Assembly: GCF_030757795.1 (NCBI RefSeq)
Contig: NZ_JAUQWH010000004.1
Coordinates: 62,001 to 126,000, forward strand
Reading direction: 5' to 3'
From: Actinoplanes oryzae
GTDB taxonomy: Bacteria; Actinomycetota; Actinomycetes; Mycobacteriales; Micromonosporaceae
Length of the DNA: 64,000 nt
A program made the position numbers and the translations under genes. The notes beneath the pieces were generated by a model that saw only the letters and a program-made list of their open reading frames with translations, did not search any database and was not told the origin of the DNA. Of this stretch, positions 1 through 7,633 are shown one piece after another. How positions within the stretch are numbered: position 1 is the first letter of the stretch; every line of letters starts with the position of its first letter.

Positions 1-127
1 CGTCTCCTACGTCAGCGGCTACCTCGGCGCCACGGTCGCGCCCGTCGCCGTCCTGGTCCTGCTGGTCGTGGTCCTGCTCGGGCGCCCGGGCGGCCTGTTC
101 TCGCGCGGAAGGGCCCGAACGGTATGA
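1..127 (+). CDS. Branched-chain amino acid-type ABC transporter permease, C-terminal end (partial)
   Basis: Only the last 41 codons are in the window, in the frame starting at base 2 and ending in TGA at 125-127. They encode one hydrophobic segment followed by RPGGLF, the usual C-terminal signature of LivH/LivM-type permeases. The stop overlaps the ATG of the next permease (ATGA), so the two are translationally coupled. I infer the LivH partner of the following LivM; the ATPase genes should lie upstream, outside the window. Confidence 0.8.
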   Translation, partial: VSYVSGYLGATVAPVAVLVLLVVVLLGRPGGLFSRGRARTV

Positions 128-1101
128 GCCTCGCCCTCCGGCTCACCCGGCCCCGGCAGGTGACGGGCGTGTGGGCCCTCGCCGGCGTCACGCTGATCCT
201 CGTCCTCACCCTGATACTGCCGCCGTTCCGGACGTACCAGCTGGCCACGGTGGGTGCGTACCTGTGCGTGACGGCGGGGCTGACCGTGCTCACCGGACTC
301 AACGGGCAACTGTCGCTCGGGCACGGCGCACTGATGGCCACCGGCGCGTACACCCTGGCCCTGTGCTGCAACGCGGGCTGGCCGCTCACGCTCGCCTTCG
401 CCGCGGCGATCCTGCTCACCACCGCGGCGGGGGCGGTGATCGGGCTGGCGGCCGCCCGGCTGCGCGGCCCCTACCTGGCCGGCCTGACGCTCGCGGTGGC
501 GGTGGTGGTGCCCGCGATCACCAGTACGTTCGACGACACGTTCAACAGCGATCAGGGCCTGCCCGTGGCGCTCGAGCCGCCGCCGGCGACTGTGACCGTC
601 GAGCAGTGGCAGGCGTGGCTCAGCTGGGGCGGCGCCCTGATCACGATGCTGGCGCTGACCGTGGTGGTCCGGGGGCGCTTCGGGCGGGAGCTGCGCGCGG
701 TCCGCGACGACGAGACGGCCGCCCGGCTGGCGGGCGTGAGCGTCGCCCGTACGCAGGTCCTGGCGTTCGTGATCAGCGCGGCCTGCGCCGGGCTCGGCGG
801 CGCGCTGTTCGCCGTGCTCTCGCAGAGCGTGTCACCCGGCGCCTTCCCGCTCTCCCTGTCGCTCTTCCTGGTCATGGCCGTCGTGATCGGCGGGCTCGGC
901 CGGCTCGCCGGGGCGGTGTGGGGCGCGGTGCTGCTCGTCGCGCTGCCCGCCCTGGCCCACTCGGTCACCGACGGCATCGAGGCGCAGCGGCTCGAGGGCA
1001 ACCTCCCGCTGGCCCTCTTCGGCTTCGCCCTCATCGCGGTGATGCTCGCCGCCCCCGGCGGGATCGCCGCCCTCAGAATCCCTTGGAGGAGAAAAGCATG
1101 A
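124..1101 (+). CDS. livM: Branched-chain amino acid-type ABC transporter permease (LivM family)
   Basis: A 325-residue, strongly hydrophobic protein with about eight to ten membrane segments. NGQLSLGHGALMATGAY near residue 60 is the conserved LivM/LivH stretch, and the cytoplasmic loop VRDDETAARLAGVSVARTQVLAF around residues 190-215 is the EAA-like site that contacts the ATPase. It starts inside the stop of the upstream permease and ends over the start of the binding-protein gene. Liv-type systems import amino acids but also many organic acids and amides. The dehydrogenases downstream suggest an acid substrate; that is inference. Confidence 0.9.
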   Translation: MSLALRLTRPRQVTGVWALAGVTLILVLTLILPPFRTYQLATVGAYLCVTAGLTVLTGLNGQLSLGHGALMATGAYTLALCCNAGWPLTLAFAAAILLTTAAGAVIGLAAARLRGPYLAGLTLAVAVVVPAITSTFDDTFNSDQGLPVALEPPPATVTVEQWQAWLSWGGALITMLALTVVVRGRFGRELRAVRDDETAARLAGVSVARTQVLAFVISAACAGLGGALFAVLSQSVSPGAFPLSLSLFLVMAVVIGGLGRLAGAVWGAVLLVALPALAHSVTDGIEAQRLEGNLPLALFGFALIAVMLAAPGGIAALRIPWRRKA

Positions 1102-2354
1102 AACGCCTCTGGCCCTTGCTTCTCGTCGCGACCCTCGCCGCCGCCTGCAGCGACAGTGGCGGCGGTGGCGGCACCGCGAGCACCCCGGGCGTCACCGGCA
1201 GCGAGATCCTCGTCGGTACGCACATGCCACTCACCGGCCCGGCCGCGGCCGGCTACTCGAAGATCGCGCCCGCCTCCAAGGCGTACTTCGACTTCGTCAA
1301 CGCCGCGGGCGGCGTGCACGGCCGGAAGATCACCTACAAGATCATGGACGACACCTACAACCCCGCCACGACCCAGCAGGTGGTGCGCGAGCTGGTGCTG
1401 CAGGACAAGGTGTTCGCGATCCTCAACGGACTCGGCACGCCGACGCACACCGGGGTGCTCGACTTCCTCAAGACCAACCGGGTGCCGGACCTCTTCGTCG
1501 CCTCGGGCAGCCGCAGCTGGGACCAGCCGGACAAGTACCCGGGCACGTTCGGCTTCAACGTCGACTACACCGTCGAGGGCAAGATCCTCGGCACGTACAT
1601 CAAGAACGAGCAGGCCGGCAAGAAGGTCTGCTTCCTCGGCCAGGACGACGACTTCGGCCGCGACGCCCTCGCCGGCTACGAGAAGATCCTCGGCCCGGTC
1701 GCCGCGAAGCAGAGCTACGTCACCAGCAACCCCAACGTCGGCCCGCAGATGGGCGCGCTCAAGCAGGCCGGCTGCCAGGTGGTCGCGCTGGCCACCGTGC
1801 CGGGCTTCACCGCGCTGAGCCTCGGCACCGCCGCGAAGATCGGGTTCAAGCCGCAGTTCGTCGTCTCCCAGGTCGGCGCCGATCTCACCACGCTGACCAA
1901 GCAGCTCGGGCCCGCGGCCGCGCTGACCGAGGGCCTCGTGTCGGCGAACTACCTGCCGCTGGCCACCGACACGGCCAACCCGTGGATCCAGCTCTTCAAG
2001 AAGGCGCACGACCAGTACAACGCCGGCGCCGAGTTCGACAACAACGTCGTCTACGGCATGTCGGTCGCCTATCTCTTCGTGCAGAGCCTGCAGGCCGCCG
2101 GCCAGGACCTGACCCGCGACGGCCTCGTCGGGGCGGTCGAGAAGGGCGGCTTCCAGGGCCCCGGACTGGTCCCGCTGCGCTTCTCCGCCGACGACCATTC
2201 CGGGTACGGCGGGGAGCAGCTGAGCCGGGTCCAGGGCGGAAAACAGGCGTACTTCGGCACGCCGTACGAGACTGATTCGGAGGACGGGCCCGTCAACGCG
2301 TACACGGCAGCGCCCGCCGCCCCGCCGGCGAACGGCGTTCCGGCGGCCTCTTGA
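1098..2354 (+). CDS. ABC transporter substrate-binding lipoprotein (Liv/type 1 fold)
   Basis: A 418-residue protein. The N terminus is a lipoprotein signal with a lipobox ending at Cys17 (LAAAC), then a Gly/Ser linker and a type 1 periplasmic binding fold (GSEILVGTHMPLTGPAAAGY; FVNAAGGVHGRKI). The ATG is preceded by GGAGGAGA and overlaps the livM stop. It should be anchored outside the membrane and deliver ligand to the two permeases. The ligand cannot be read from sequence; the downstream operon points to a short-chain or hydroxylated acid. Confidence 0.9.
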   Translation: MKRLWPLLLVATLAAACSDSGGGGGTASTPGVTGSEILVGTHMPLTGPAAAGYSKIAPASKAYFDFVNAAGGVHGRKITYKIMDDTYNPATTQQVVRELVLQDKVFAILNGLGTPTHTGVLDFLKTNRVPDLFVASGSRSWDQPDKYPGTFGFNVDYTVEGKILGTYIKNEQAGKKVCFLGQDDDFGRDALAGYEKILGPVAAKQSYVTSNPNVGPQMGALKQAGCQVVALATVPGFTALSLGTAAKIGFKPQFVVSQVGADLTTLTKQLGPAAALTEGLVSANYLPLATDTANPWIQLFKKAHDQYNAGAEFDNNVVYGMSVAYLFVQSLQAAGQDLTRDGLVGAVEKGGFQGPGLVPLRFSADDHSGYGGEQLSRVQGGKQAYFGTPYETDSEDGPVNAYTAAPAAPPANGVPAAS

Positions 2355-2399
2355 CAGGCCTGAAACGCTCAAGAAATCTTGCGTACCGATGGAGGCATG

Positions 2400-3155
2400 A
2401 TGTCGCAGTTGTCCGGGGCCGTCGCCCTCGTGACCGGCGCGAGCCGGGGAATCGGCTTCGCCATCGCCCAGCGATTCGTCGCGGAGGGTGCACGCGTGTG
2501 CATCACGGGGCGTGACGCCGCGGCCCTGGAGACGGCCGTCAAGGACCTCGGCGGGCCCGAGGTGGCGATCGGCGTGCCCGGCAAGGGCGACGACGCCGAT
2601 CATCGCGCGGCCGTGATCGACACCGTGCTCGGGGCGTTCGGGCCACTGTCGATCCTGGTCAACAACATCGGCATCAACCCGGCGTACGGGCCGCTCGCCT
2701 CGCTCGACCTCGGCGCCGCGCGCAAGATGCTCGACGTCAACGTGCTCGGCACGCTCGGCTGGGTGCAGGAGGGGCTGCGCGGCGGGCTGGCGGAGAACGG
2801 CGGCTCGATCGTGAACATCTCGTCGGTGTCCGGCGTGCGGCCCGCGCCGGGCATCGCCTTCTACGGCGTCACCAAGGCCGCGCTGATCCACCTGACCGAG
2901 GAGCTGGCGGTCGAGCTCGCCCCGGAGGTACGCGTCAACGCGGTGGCCCCCGCCGTCGTGAAGACCCGCTTCGCCACGGCGCTGTTCGAGGGGCGCGAGG
3001 AGCAGGTCGCCGCCACGTACCCGTTGAAGCGGCTGGGCGTACCGGAAGATGTCGCCGGAGCCGTCGCCTTCCTCAGCTCGCCCGACGCGGCCTGGATCAC
3101 CGGCCAGACCATCGTGATCGACGGCGGCAGCACGCTGACCGGGAACATGGGATGA
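2400..3155 (+). CDS. SDR-family oxidoreductase (FabG-like)
   Basis: About 251 residues with a classical short-chain dehydrogenase layout: cofactor loop TGASRGIGFAIA at the N terminus, NNIGINPAYG mid-protein, catalytic Ser (NISSVSG) and YGVTK Tyr/Lys pair, and a C-terminal DGGSTLTG typical of FabG-like enzymes. Two adjacent ATGs (2397 and 2400) follow GGAGG at 2391-2395; the second has the better spacing. The stop overlaps the next SDR start. It probably oxidises a hydroxyacyl intermediate, as the first of two SDRs in a degradative operon. Confidence 0.85.
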   Translation: MSQLSGAVALVTGASRGIGFAIAQRFVAEGARVCITGRDAAALETAVKDLGGPEVAIGVPGKGDDADHRAAVIDTVLGAFGPLSILVNNIGINPAYGPLASLDLGAARKMLDVNVLGTLGWVQEGLRGGLAENGGSIVNISSVSGVRPAPGIAFYGVTKAALIHLTEELAVELAPEVRVNAVAPAVVKTRFATALFEGREEQVAATYPLKRLGVPEDVAGAVAFLSSPDAAWITGQTIVIDGGSTLTGNMG

Positions 3156-3916
3156 AGCGGGTCGTCGTGACGGGCGCGGGTGGCGGGATCGGCGCCGCCC
3201 TCGCCCGCCGGTTCGCCGCCGACGGTGCCCGCGTGATCGTCAACGACGTCGACAGTGCCGCGGCCGACGCGGTGGCCACCGACATCGGCGGGATCGCGGT
3301 GCCGGGCGACGCCGCGAACGAGGCCGACGTGCACCGCCTGGTCGAGACCGCGTGGTCGGAGCTGGGCGGCTGCGACCTGTTCTGCGCCAACGCCGGCATC
3401 CTGGCCGCGGGTGCGCCGGACGCGCCGGACGCCGAGTGGGAGCGGGCGTGGCAGGTCAACGTCATGTCCCACGTGTACGCGGCCCGCGCGCTCCTGCCCC
3501 GCTATCTGGGCGCCGGCCAGGGCCGCTTCCTCTTCACCGTCTCCGCCGCCGGCCTGCTGACCCTGCTCGGCAGCGCGCCCTACTCGGTCACCAAGCACGC
3601 CGCGCTGGCCTTCGCCGAGTGGCTGCGCGCCACCTACGCCCACCGGGGCATCACCGTGCAGGCGCTGTGCCCGCAGGGGGTCACCACGGCGATGCTGGCC
3701 AACGACGGCGAGAGCGCCAGCAAGGCCCTCCTGGCCCAGGGCGCCCTTTCCCCCGAAGCCGTCGCGGACGTGGTTCTCGAGGGCATCAAATCCGACAATT
3801 TCCTCATCCTGCCCCACCCCGAGGTTGCCGACTATTACCGGCTGCGCGCCACGGAGACCGACCGCTGGCTGGGCGGCATGAACAAGATCCAGCGCGCCTT
3901 CGAGGGTCTCGCGTGA
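3152..3916 (+). CDS. SDR-family oxidoreductase
   Basis: 254 residues. TGAGGGIGAALA is the NAD(P) loop, NAGILAAG the structural Asn motif, and TVSAAG with YSVTK the catalytic Ser and Tyr/Lys. It shares the fold but little sequence with the preceding SDR, so the two probably act on different intermediates. The ATG overlaps the upstream stop, and its own TGA overlaps the GTG of the kinase gene, which keeps all of these genes in one coupled transcript. Confidence 0.85.
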   Translation: MKRVVVTGAGGGIGAALARRFAADGARVIVNDVDSAAADAVATDIGGIAVPGDAANEADVHRLVETAWSELGGCDLFCANAGILAAGAPDAPDAEWERAWQVNVMSHVYAARALLPRYLGAGQGRFLFTVSAAGLLTLLGSAPYSVTKHAALAFAEWLRATYAHRGITVQALCPQGVTTAMLANDGESASKALLAQGALSPEAVADVVLEGIKSDNFLILPHPEVADYYRLRATETDRWLGGMNKIQRAFEGLA

Positions 3917-4902
3917 AGGGCCTCGACCTCTCCTCGCTCCAGGCCTACCTCGGCACCGGCGAGCTGACCGCGACCATGTTCGCCGGGGGACGGTCCAATC
4001 TCACGTACGCGGTCACGGACGGCACCCACCGCTGGGTCCTGCGCCGGCCGCCCCTGGGCCACGTCCTGCCCACGGCCCACGACATGGCCCGCGAGCACAA
4101 GGTCCTCGACGCGCTGTCCCGGACGGGCTTCCCGGTGCCGCGTCCCGTCCGCCTGTGCACCGACCCGGACGTCATCGGCGCGCCCTTCTACCTCATGGAC
4201 CACGTCGACGGCACGATCTACCGGGCCGTCGCCGACCTGGAGGCCCTGGGCCCGGACGCGCTGCACGACCTCGTCCTGTCCCTGGTGGACACGCTCGCCG
4301 ACCTGCACGCGCTGGTGCCCGCGGAGATCGGGCTCGGCGACTTCGGACGGCCCGAGGGCTTCAACGAGCGCCAGGTCCGCCGCTGGAAGAAGCAGCTCGA
4401 CGCCTCCCGCAGCCGCGAGCTGCCCGGCATCGAGGAGCTGCACGACCGCCTCGCCGCGGCCGTCCCCGCGGGCGGCCGCGGCACGGTGGTGCACGGCGAC
4501 TACCGCCTCGACAACGTGCTGATCGGCGACAAGCTGCAGGTCAACGCCGTTCTCGACTGGGAGATGTCCACGCTCGGCGACCCGCTGTCCGACGTCGCCC
4601 TGATGCTGGTCTACACGCAGCGCCCCCTCCTGCAGCAGGGAGGCACCGCCCGCACGCCGGTCAGCGTCCCCGGCCACCCCTCGCAGGCCGAGATCGCCGA
4701 GCGCTACGCCCGGCGGTCCGGCCGGGACCTGTCCGCACTGAACTGGTACATCGCCTTCGCCGCGTTCAAGCTCGCCGTGATCCTCGAGGGCGTCCACTAC
4801 CGCTTCGTCCACGGCCAGACGGTCGGCGAGGGCTTCGACACCGTCGGTGCGCTCGTGGCCCCGCTGGTCACGCAGGGACTCGCCCAGTTGGAGACGGCCT
4901 GA
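3913..4902 (+). CDS. APH-fold phosphotransferase (ACAD10/11 kinase-domain type)
   Basis: 329 residues of the aminoglycoside phosphotransferase/choline kinase fold: nucleotide loop GGRSNLTYAV, Brenner motif HGDYRLDNVL near residues 194-203, and the metal-binding DWEMSTLGDPLSD. It is fused by overlap to an ACAD10/11-like dehydrogenase (TGATG). In animals these two activities are joined in ACAD10/11, and in levulinate degraders the LvaA kinase phosphorylates 4-hydroxyacyl-CoA. I infer a hydroxyacyl-CoA kinase rather than an antibiotic-resistance enzyme. Confidence 0.8.
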   Translation: MKGLDLSSLQAYLGTGELTATMFAGGRSNLTYAVTDGTHRWVLRRPPLGHVLPTAHDMAREHKVLDALSRTGFPVPRPVRLCTDPDVIGAPFYLMDHVDGTIYRAVADLEALGPDALHDLVLSLVDTLADLHALVPAEIGLGDFGRPEGFNERQVRRWKKQLDASRSRELPGIEELHDRLAAAVPAGGRGTVVHGDYRLDNVLIGDKLQVNAVLDWEMSTLGDPLSDVALMLVYTQRPLLQQGGTARTPVSVPGHPSQAEIAERYARRSGRDLSALNWYIAFAAFKLAVILEGVHYRFVHGQTVGEGFDTVGALVAPLVTQGLAQLETA

Positions 4903-6107
4903 TGGATTTCGCGTACGACGAGAAGACCGAGGACTACCGCAAGCGCCTCACCGCCTTCCTCGACAACCACGTGCTCCCCGCCGAGCAGGAGTTCCACGAC
5001 ACGTACGCGGGCGACTGGTCCCCGCCGCCGGTGCTGTCCCGCCTCCAGGCGCAGGCCCGGCTCGCCGGTCTCTGGAACCTCTTCCTGCCCGGCGAGCACG
5101 GCGCCGGGCTCACCAACCTGCAGTACGCGCCGCTGGCCGAGCTGACCGGCCGCAGCCCTGCCCTGGCCCCGGCCGCGCTCAACTGCGCCGCCCCGGACAC
5201 CGGCAACATGGAGGTGCTCGCCGAGTTCGGCAGCCCCCGGCAGCAGGAGCGCTGGCTGCGGCCCCTGCTCGACGGCACGATCCGCTCCGCCTTCGCGATG
5301 ACCGAGCCGGAGGTCGCCTCCTCCGACGCCACGAACATCGGCACCCGCATCGCCCGCGACGGCGACGACTACGTGATCACGGGCCGCAAGTTCTACATCA
5401 CGGGCGCCATGAACCCGAACTGCCAGGTCTTCATCGTCATGGGCAAGACCGACCCGTCCGCCGCCCGCCACCTGCAACAGAGCATGATCCTGGTGCCCCG
5501 GCACACCCCCGGCGTCGAGGTGCGCCGCGGCATGACCGTGTTCGGCTACGACGACGGCGACCACGGCGGGCACGCCGAGGTGATCTTCGACGAGGTGCGC
5601 GTACCGGCGGCGAACCTGATCGGGGACGAGGGCTCGGGCTTCGCCATCTCCCAGGCCCGGCTCGGCCCCGGCCGCATCCACCACTGCATGCGGCTCATCG
5701 GCATGGCCGAGCGCGCGATCGAGCTCATGTGCAAGCGGGCCCTGACCCGCACGCCCTTCGGCAAGCCCCTCGCCGAGCAGGGCGTGGTCCAGGAGTGGAT
5801 CGCCGACGCCCGCGTCCGCGTCGAACAGGCCCGGCTGCTCGTCCTCAAGGGCGCCTGGCTGATGGACACCGTCGGCAACAAGGGCGCCCACACCGAGATC
5901 CAGGCCATGAAGATCGTCGTCCCCGCCACCGTCGAGCACATCCTCGACAAGGCCATCCAGACGTACGGCGCCGCGGGCCTCGGTCAGGACACACCGCTCG
6001 CCCGGCTCTGGGCCGCCGCCCGTACGCTGCGACTGGCGGACGGTCCCGACGAAGTCCACAAGCGATCCCTCGCCCGCCGCGAACTCCGTCGACATGGAGG
6101 ACAGTGA
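4902..6107 (+). CDS. Acyl-CoA dehydrogenase, ACAD10/11 type
   Basis: 401 residues. The FAD/acyl-CoA core is clear (AFAMTEPEVASSDATNI; YVITGRKFYITGAMNP; RTPFGKPLAEQGVVQEWIAD). The segments GPGRIHHCMRLIGMAERA and TLRLADGPDEVH match the ACAD11 family closely. Where ordinary family members carry YEGT with the catalytic Glu, this protein has ADGP. In ACAD10/11 the enzyme acts on 4-phosphoacyl-CoA made by the partner kinase, which is encoded directly upstream here. Start and stop overlap both neighbours. Confidence 0.88.
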   Translation: MDFAYDEKTEDYRKRLTAFLDNHVLPAEQEFHDTYAGDWSPPPVLSRLQAQARLAGLWNLFLPGEHGAGLTNLQYAPLAELTGRSPALAPAALNCAAPDTGNMEVLAEFGSPRQQERWLRPLLDGTIRSAFAMTEPEVASSDATNIGTRIARDGDDYVITGRKFYITGAMNPNCQVFIVMGKTDPSAARHLQQSMILVPRHTPGVEVRRGMTVFGYDDGDHGGHAEVIFDEVRVPAANLIGDEGSGFAISQARLGPGRIHHCMRLIGMAERAIELMCKRALTRTPFGKPLAEQGVVQEWIADARVRVEQARLLVLKGAWLMDTVGNKGAHTEIQAMKIVVPATVEHILDKAIQTYGAAGLGQDTPLARLWAAARTLRLADGPDEVHKRSLARRELRRHGGQ

Positions 6108-6706
6108 TGCCGGCCGCCTCGCCCCGCCCGCCCCAGCGCATCGACGGCCGCACGGCCCGCTCCGAGCGCACCCGCGCGGCCATCGTCGAGGCCCACGTCG
6201 CCCTCATCCGCTCCGGCGATCTGCGACCGACCGCCGACCGCATCGCCAAACAGGCCGGCGTCTCCCTGCGCGCCCTGTGGAGCCACTTCGCCGACATGGA
6301 GGCCCTCTTCGCCGCCAGCGGCCAGCTCATCCTCGAGCAGCGCGACGCCGCCCACGAGCCGGTCCCGGCCGGCCTTCCGCTGCCCGAGCGCATCGCTGCC
6401 TACTGCCGCCAGCGGGCCCGGCTCCTCGAGGCCATCGCCCCGGCCGCCAAGGCCTCCTCCCTGAAGGAACCCTTCTCCGAGGCCCTCCAAAGCTACCGGC
6501 GCAACCACGTGCAGCGGGTTCGTGACGAGATCGCCGACCTCTTCAAGCCCGAACTCGGCGGCGACAAGCACCTCCTCGACGCCCTCACCGCCGCCAGCAT
6601 GTGGCCCACCTGGGGCACGATGCGCGACGCGATGGGCCTCTCCCCCGCCGAGGCCGAAGCCGCCCTCACGCGGACGATCACCGCCCTCCTCGCCTCCCGC
6701 CCGTAA
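6107..6706 (+). CDS. TetR-family transcriptional regulator
   Basis: 199 residues. The N-terminal helix-turn-helix is readable (ERTRAAIVEAHVALIRSG; TADRIAKQAGVSLRALWSHF), followed by a helical ligand domain of unknown specificity. The ATG overlaps the stop of the acyl-CoA dehydrogenase and follows GGAGG. As the last gene of the operon it is the likely local regulator, sensing an acyl-CoA or the imported acid. Its operator should lie upstream of the importer genes, outside the window. Confidence 0.85.
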   Translation: MPAASPRPPQRIDGRTARSERTRAAIVEAHVALIRSGDLRPTADRIAKQAGVSLRALWSHFADMEALFAASGQLILEQRDAAHEPVPAGLPLPERIAAYCRQRARLLEAIAPAAKASSLKEPFSEALQSYRRNHVQRVRDEIADLFKPELGGDKHLLDALTAASMWPTWGTMRDAMGLSPAEAEAALTRTITALLASRP

Positions 6707-6901
6707 CCCCGCACGCCCTCCCAACCGCCGCGCGGCCCAACCTCCCACCCATGCCCGCGCGGCCCTGTCCGCGCGTGCCCCTCCGCGCGTGCCTCTGCGG
6801 CGCCCCTGTCCGCGCGGCCCCTCCGCGCGCTCCTCTCCCTGAGCGGCCCGCCGGCCCCGGCAGCGCGGTGGCAACTGCCGGGGCTCTGCTACCGCAGGTG
6901 G
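6707..6901. repeat. Convergent gap with short GC-rich repeats
   Basis: This 195-bp gap separates the 3' ends of the TetR and LTD-protein genes. The left part repeats CCTGTCCGCGCG- and CCCCTCCGCGCG-like blocks roughly every 20-35 bp; the right part holds the hairpin listed next. I see no convincing gene. It is one of several wide convergent gaps in the window that carry their own repeats. Confidence 0.5.
6854..6884 (-). terminator. Terminator-like hairpin after the LTD-protein gene
   Basis: A perfect 10-bp inverted repeat (6854-6863 with 6875-6884; arms CCCCGGCAG and CTGCCGGGG plus one G-C pair) with an 11-nt loop. It lies 18 nt past the stop of the minus-strand gene. There is no T-run, which is common for terminators in very GC-rich genomes. 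Confidence 0.6.
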
Positions 6902-7360
6902 TCAGCAGGCGACCCAGGTGCGATTCGTCTTGGACTTCCAGCTGCAGGTGTCGACCTGCTTGCCCGACGCGTTGCGCAGGTAAGCCGTGTCGCCGGTGTT
7001 GTTCCAGATGTAGTTGCCGCTGTTCCAGTAGCGGTTCTTCGTGGTGTTGGTGCCCTTGCCGGTGTGCAGCCAGACGCGGCCACCCTTGGCGGCGATGGAC
7101 ACCTTGCCGAACTTGTAGACCCGGCCGGACTTGTCCCGGACCGTGTAGCCGTTGAGGTTCACGGCCTTCGCGCCGGTGTTGACGAGCGAGATCCACTCGG
7201 CGTTGAGGCTGGCGTTGCTGCGGTTGTCGGAGCCCGGGGAGTCGTACTGGGCACCGTGGAACCGCAGAGTGGGCGTGGCGGCCGAGGCCGGAGTGCTGAC
7301 GGCGAGCGTGCCGCCGAGGGCCAATGCTGCTGCCGCGAGGATGCTGACTGTTCTGCGCAC
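6902..7360 (-). CDS. Secreted lamin-tail-domain (LTD) protein
   Basis: 152 residues with a Sec signal peptide of about 28 residues (cleavage near ASA-ATP). The rest is a single LTD beta-sandwich: EWISLVNTGAKAVNLNGYTVRDKSG, then VWLHTGKGTNTTKNRYWNSGNYIWNNTGDTAYL is the typical core. The GTG start follows a strong AGGAGG. LTD domains occur in exported nucleases and as stand-alone small secreted proteins; as a single domain with no catalytic partner it may bind a surface or substrate. Function is unknown. Confidence 0.8.
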   Translation of the reverse strand: MRRTVSILAAAALALGGTLAVSTPASAATPTLRFHGAQYDSPGSDNRSNASLNAEWISLVNTGAKAVNLNGYTVRDKSGRVYKFGKVSIAAKGGRVWLHTGKGTNTTKNRYWNSGNYIWNNTGDTAYLRNASGKQVDTCSWKSKTNRTWVAC

Positions 7361-7436
7361 CGGACCTCCTGGTGATCAATTGACGGGTGCGTTCCCGCCG
7401 CCTGGTTCTGACGGACAGCCGGGCGCGGGAAACGTG

Positions 7437-7452
7437 TTCGAGCATTCTCGAA
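7437..7452. promoter_or_regulatory. 16-bp palindrome between the LTD and G5 genes
   Basis: TTCGAG, a 4-base spacer (CATT) and CTCGAA form a perfect inverted repeat in the 270-bp region between two divergent exported-protein genes. Its size fits a dimeric regulator. It is not an exact match to any operator I know. Confidence 0.35.
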
Positions 7453-7633
7453 GCGTGACGACGTGCCTCCGAAAACCGGCGCCCAGCGGGTCGGGTGGTG
7501 TCGCATACCCGTCGGTCGGCCCCACGGTCATCCGTTCGGGTGCGGTCCGGACAGTGGCGCTCGGCGCCGCGCACCCCACAATGCTTTAGTGCCAAACCAG
7601 ACATCTAGCGATTCCTGGCAACATTGCCTCGAA

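Noticed and set aside
3913..4902. Aminoglycoside resistance kinase
   Set aside because: The fold is shared, but gene context and overlap with an ACAD10/11-type dehydrogenase fit a hydroxyacyl-CoA kinase better.
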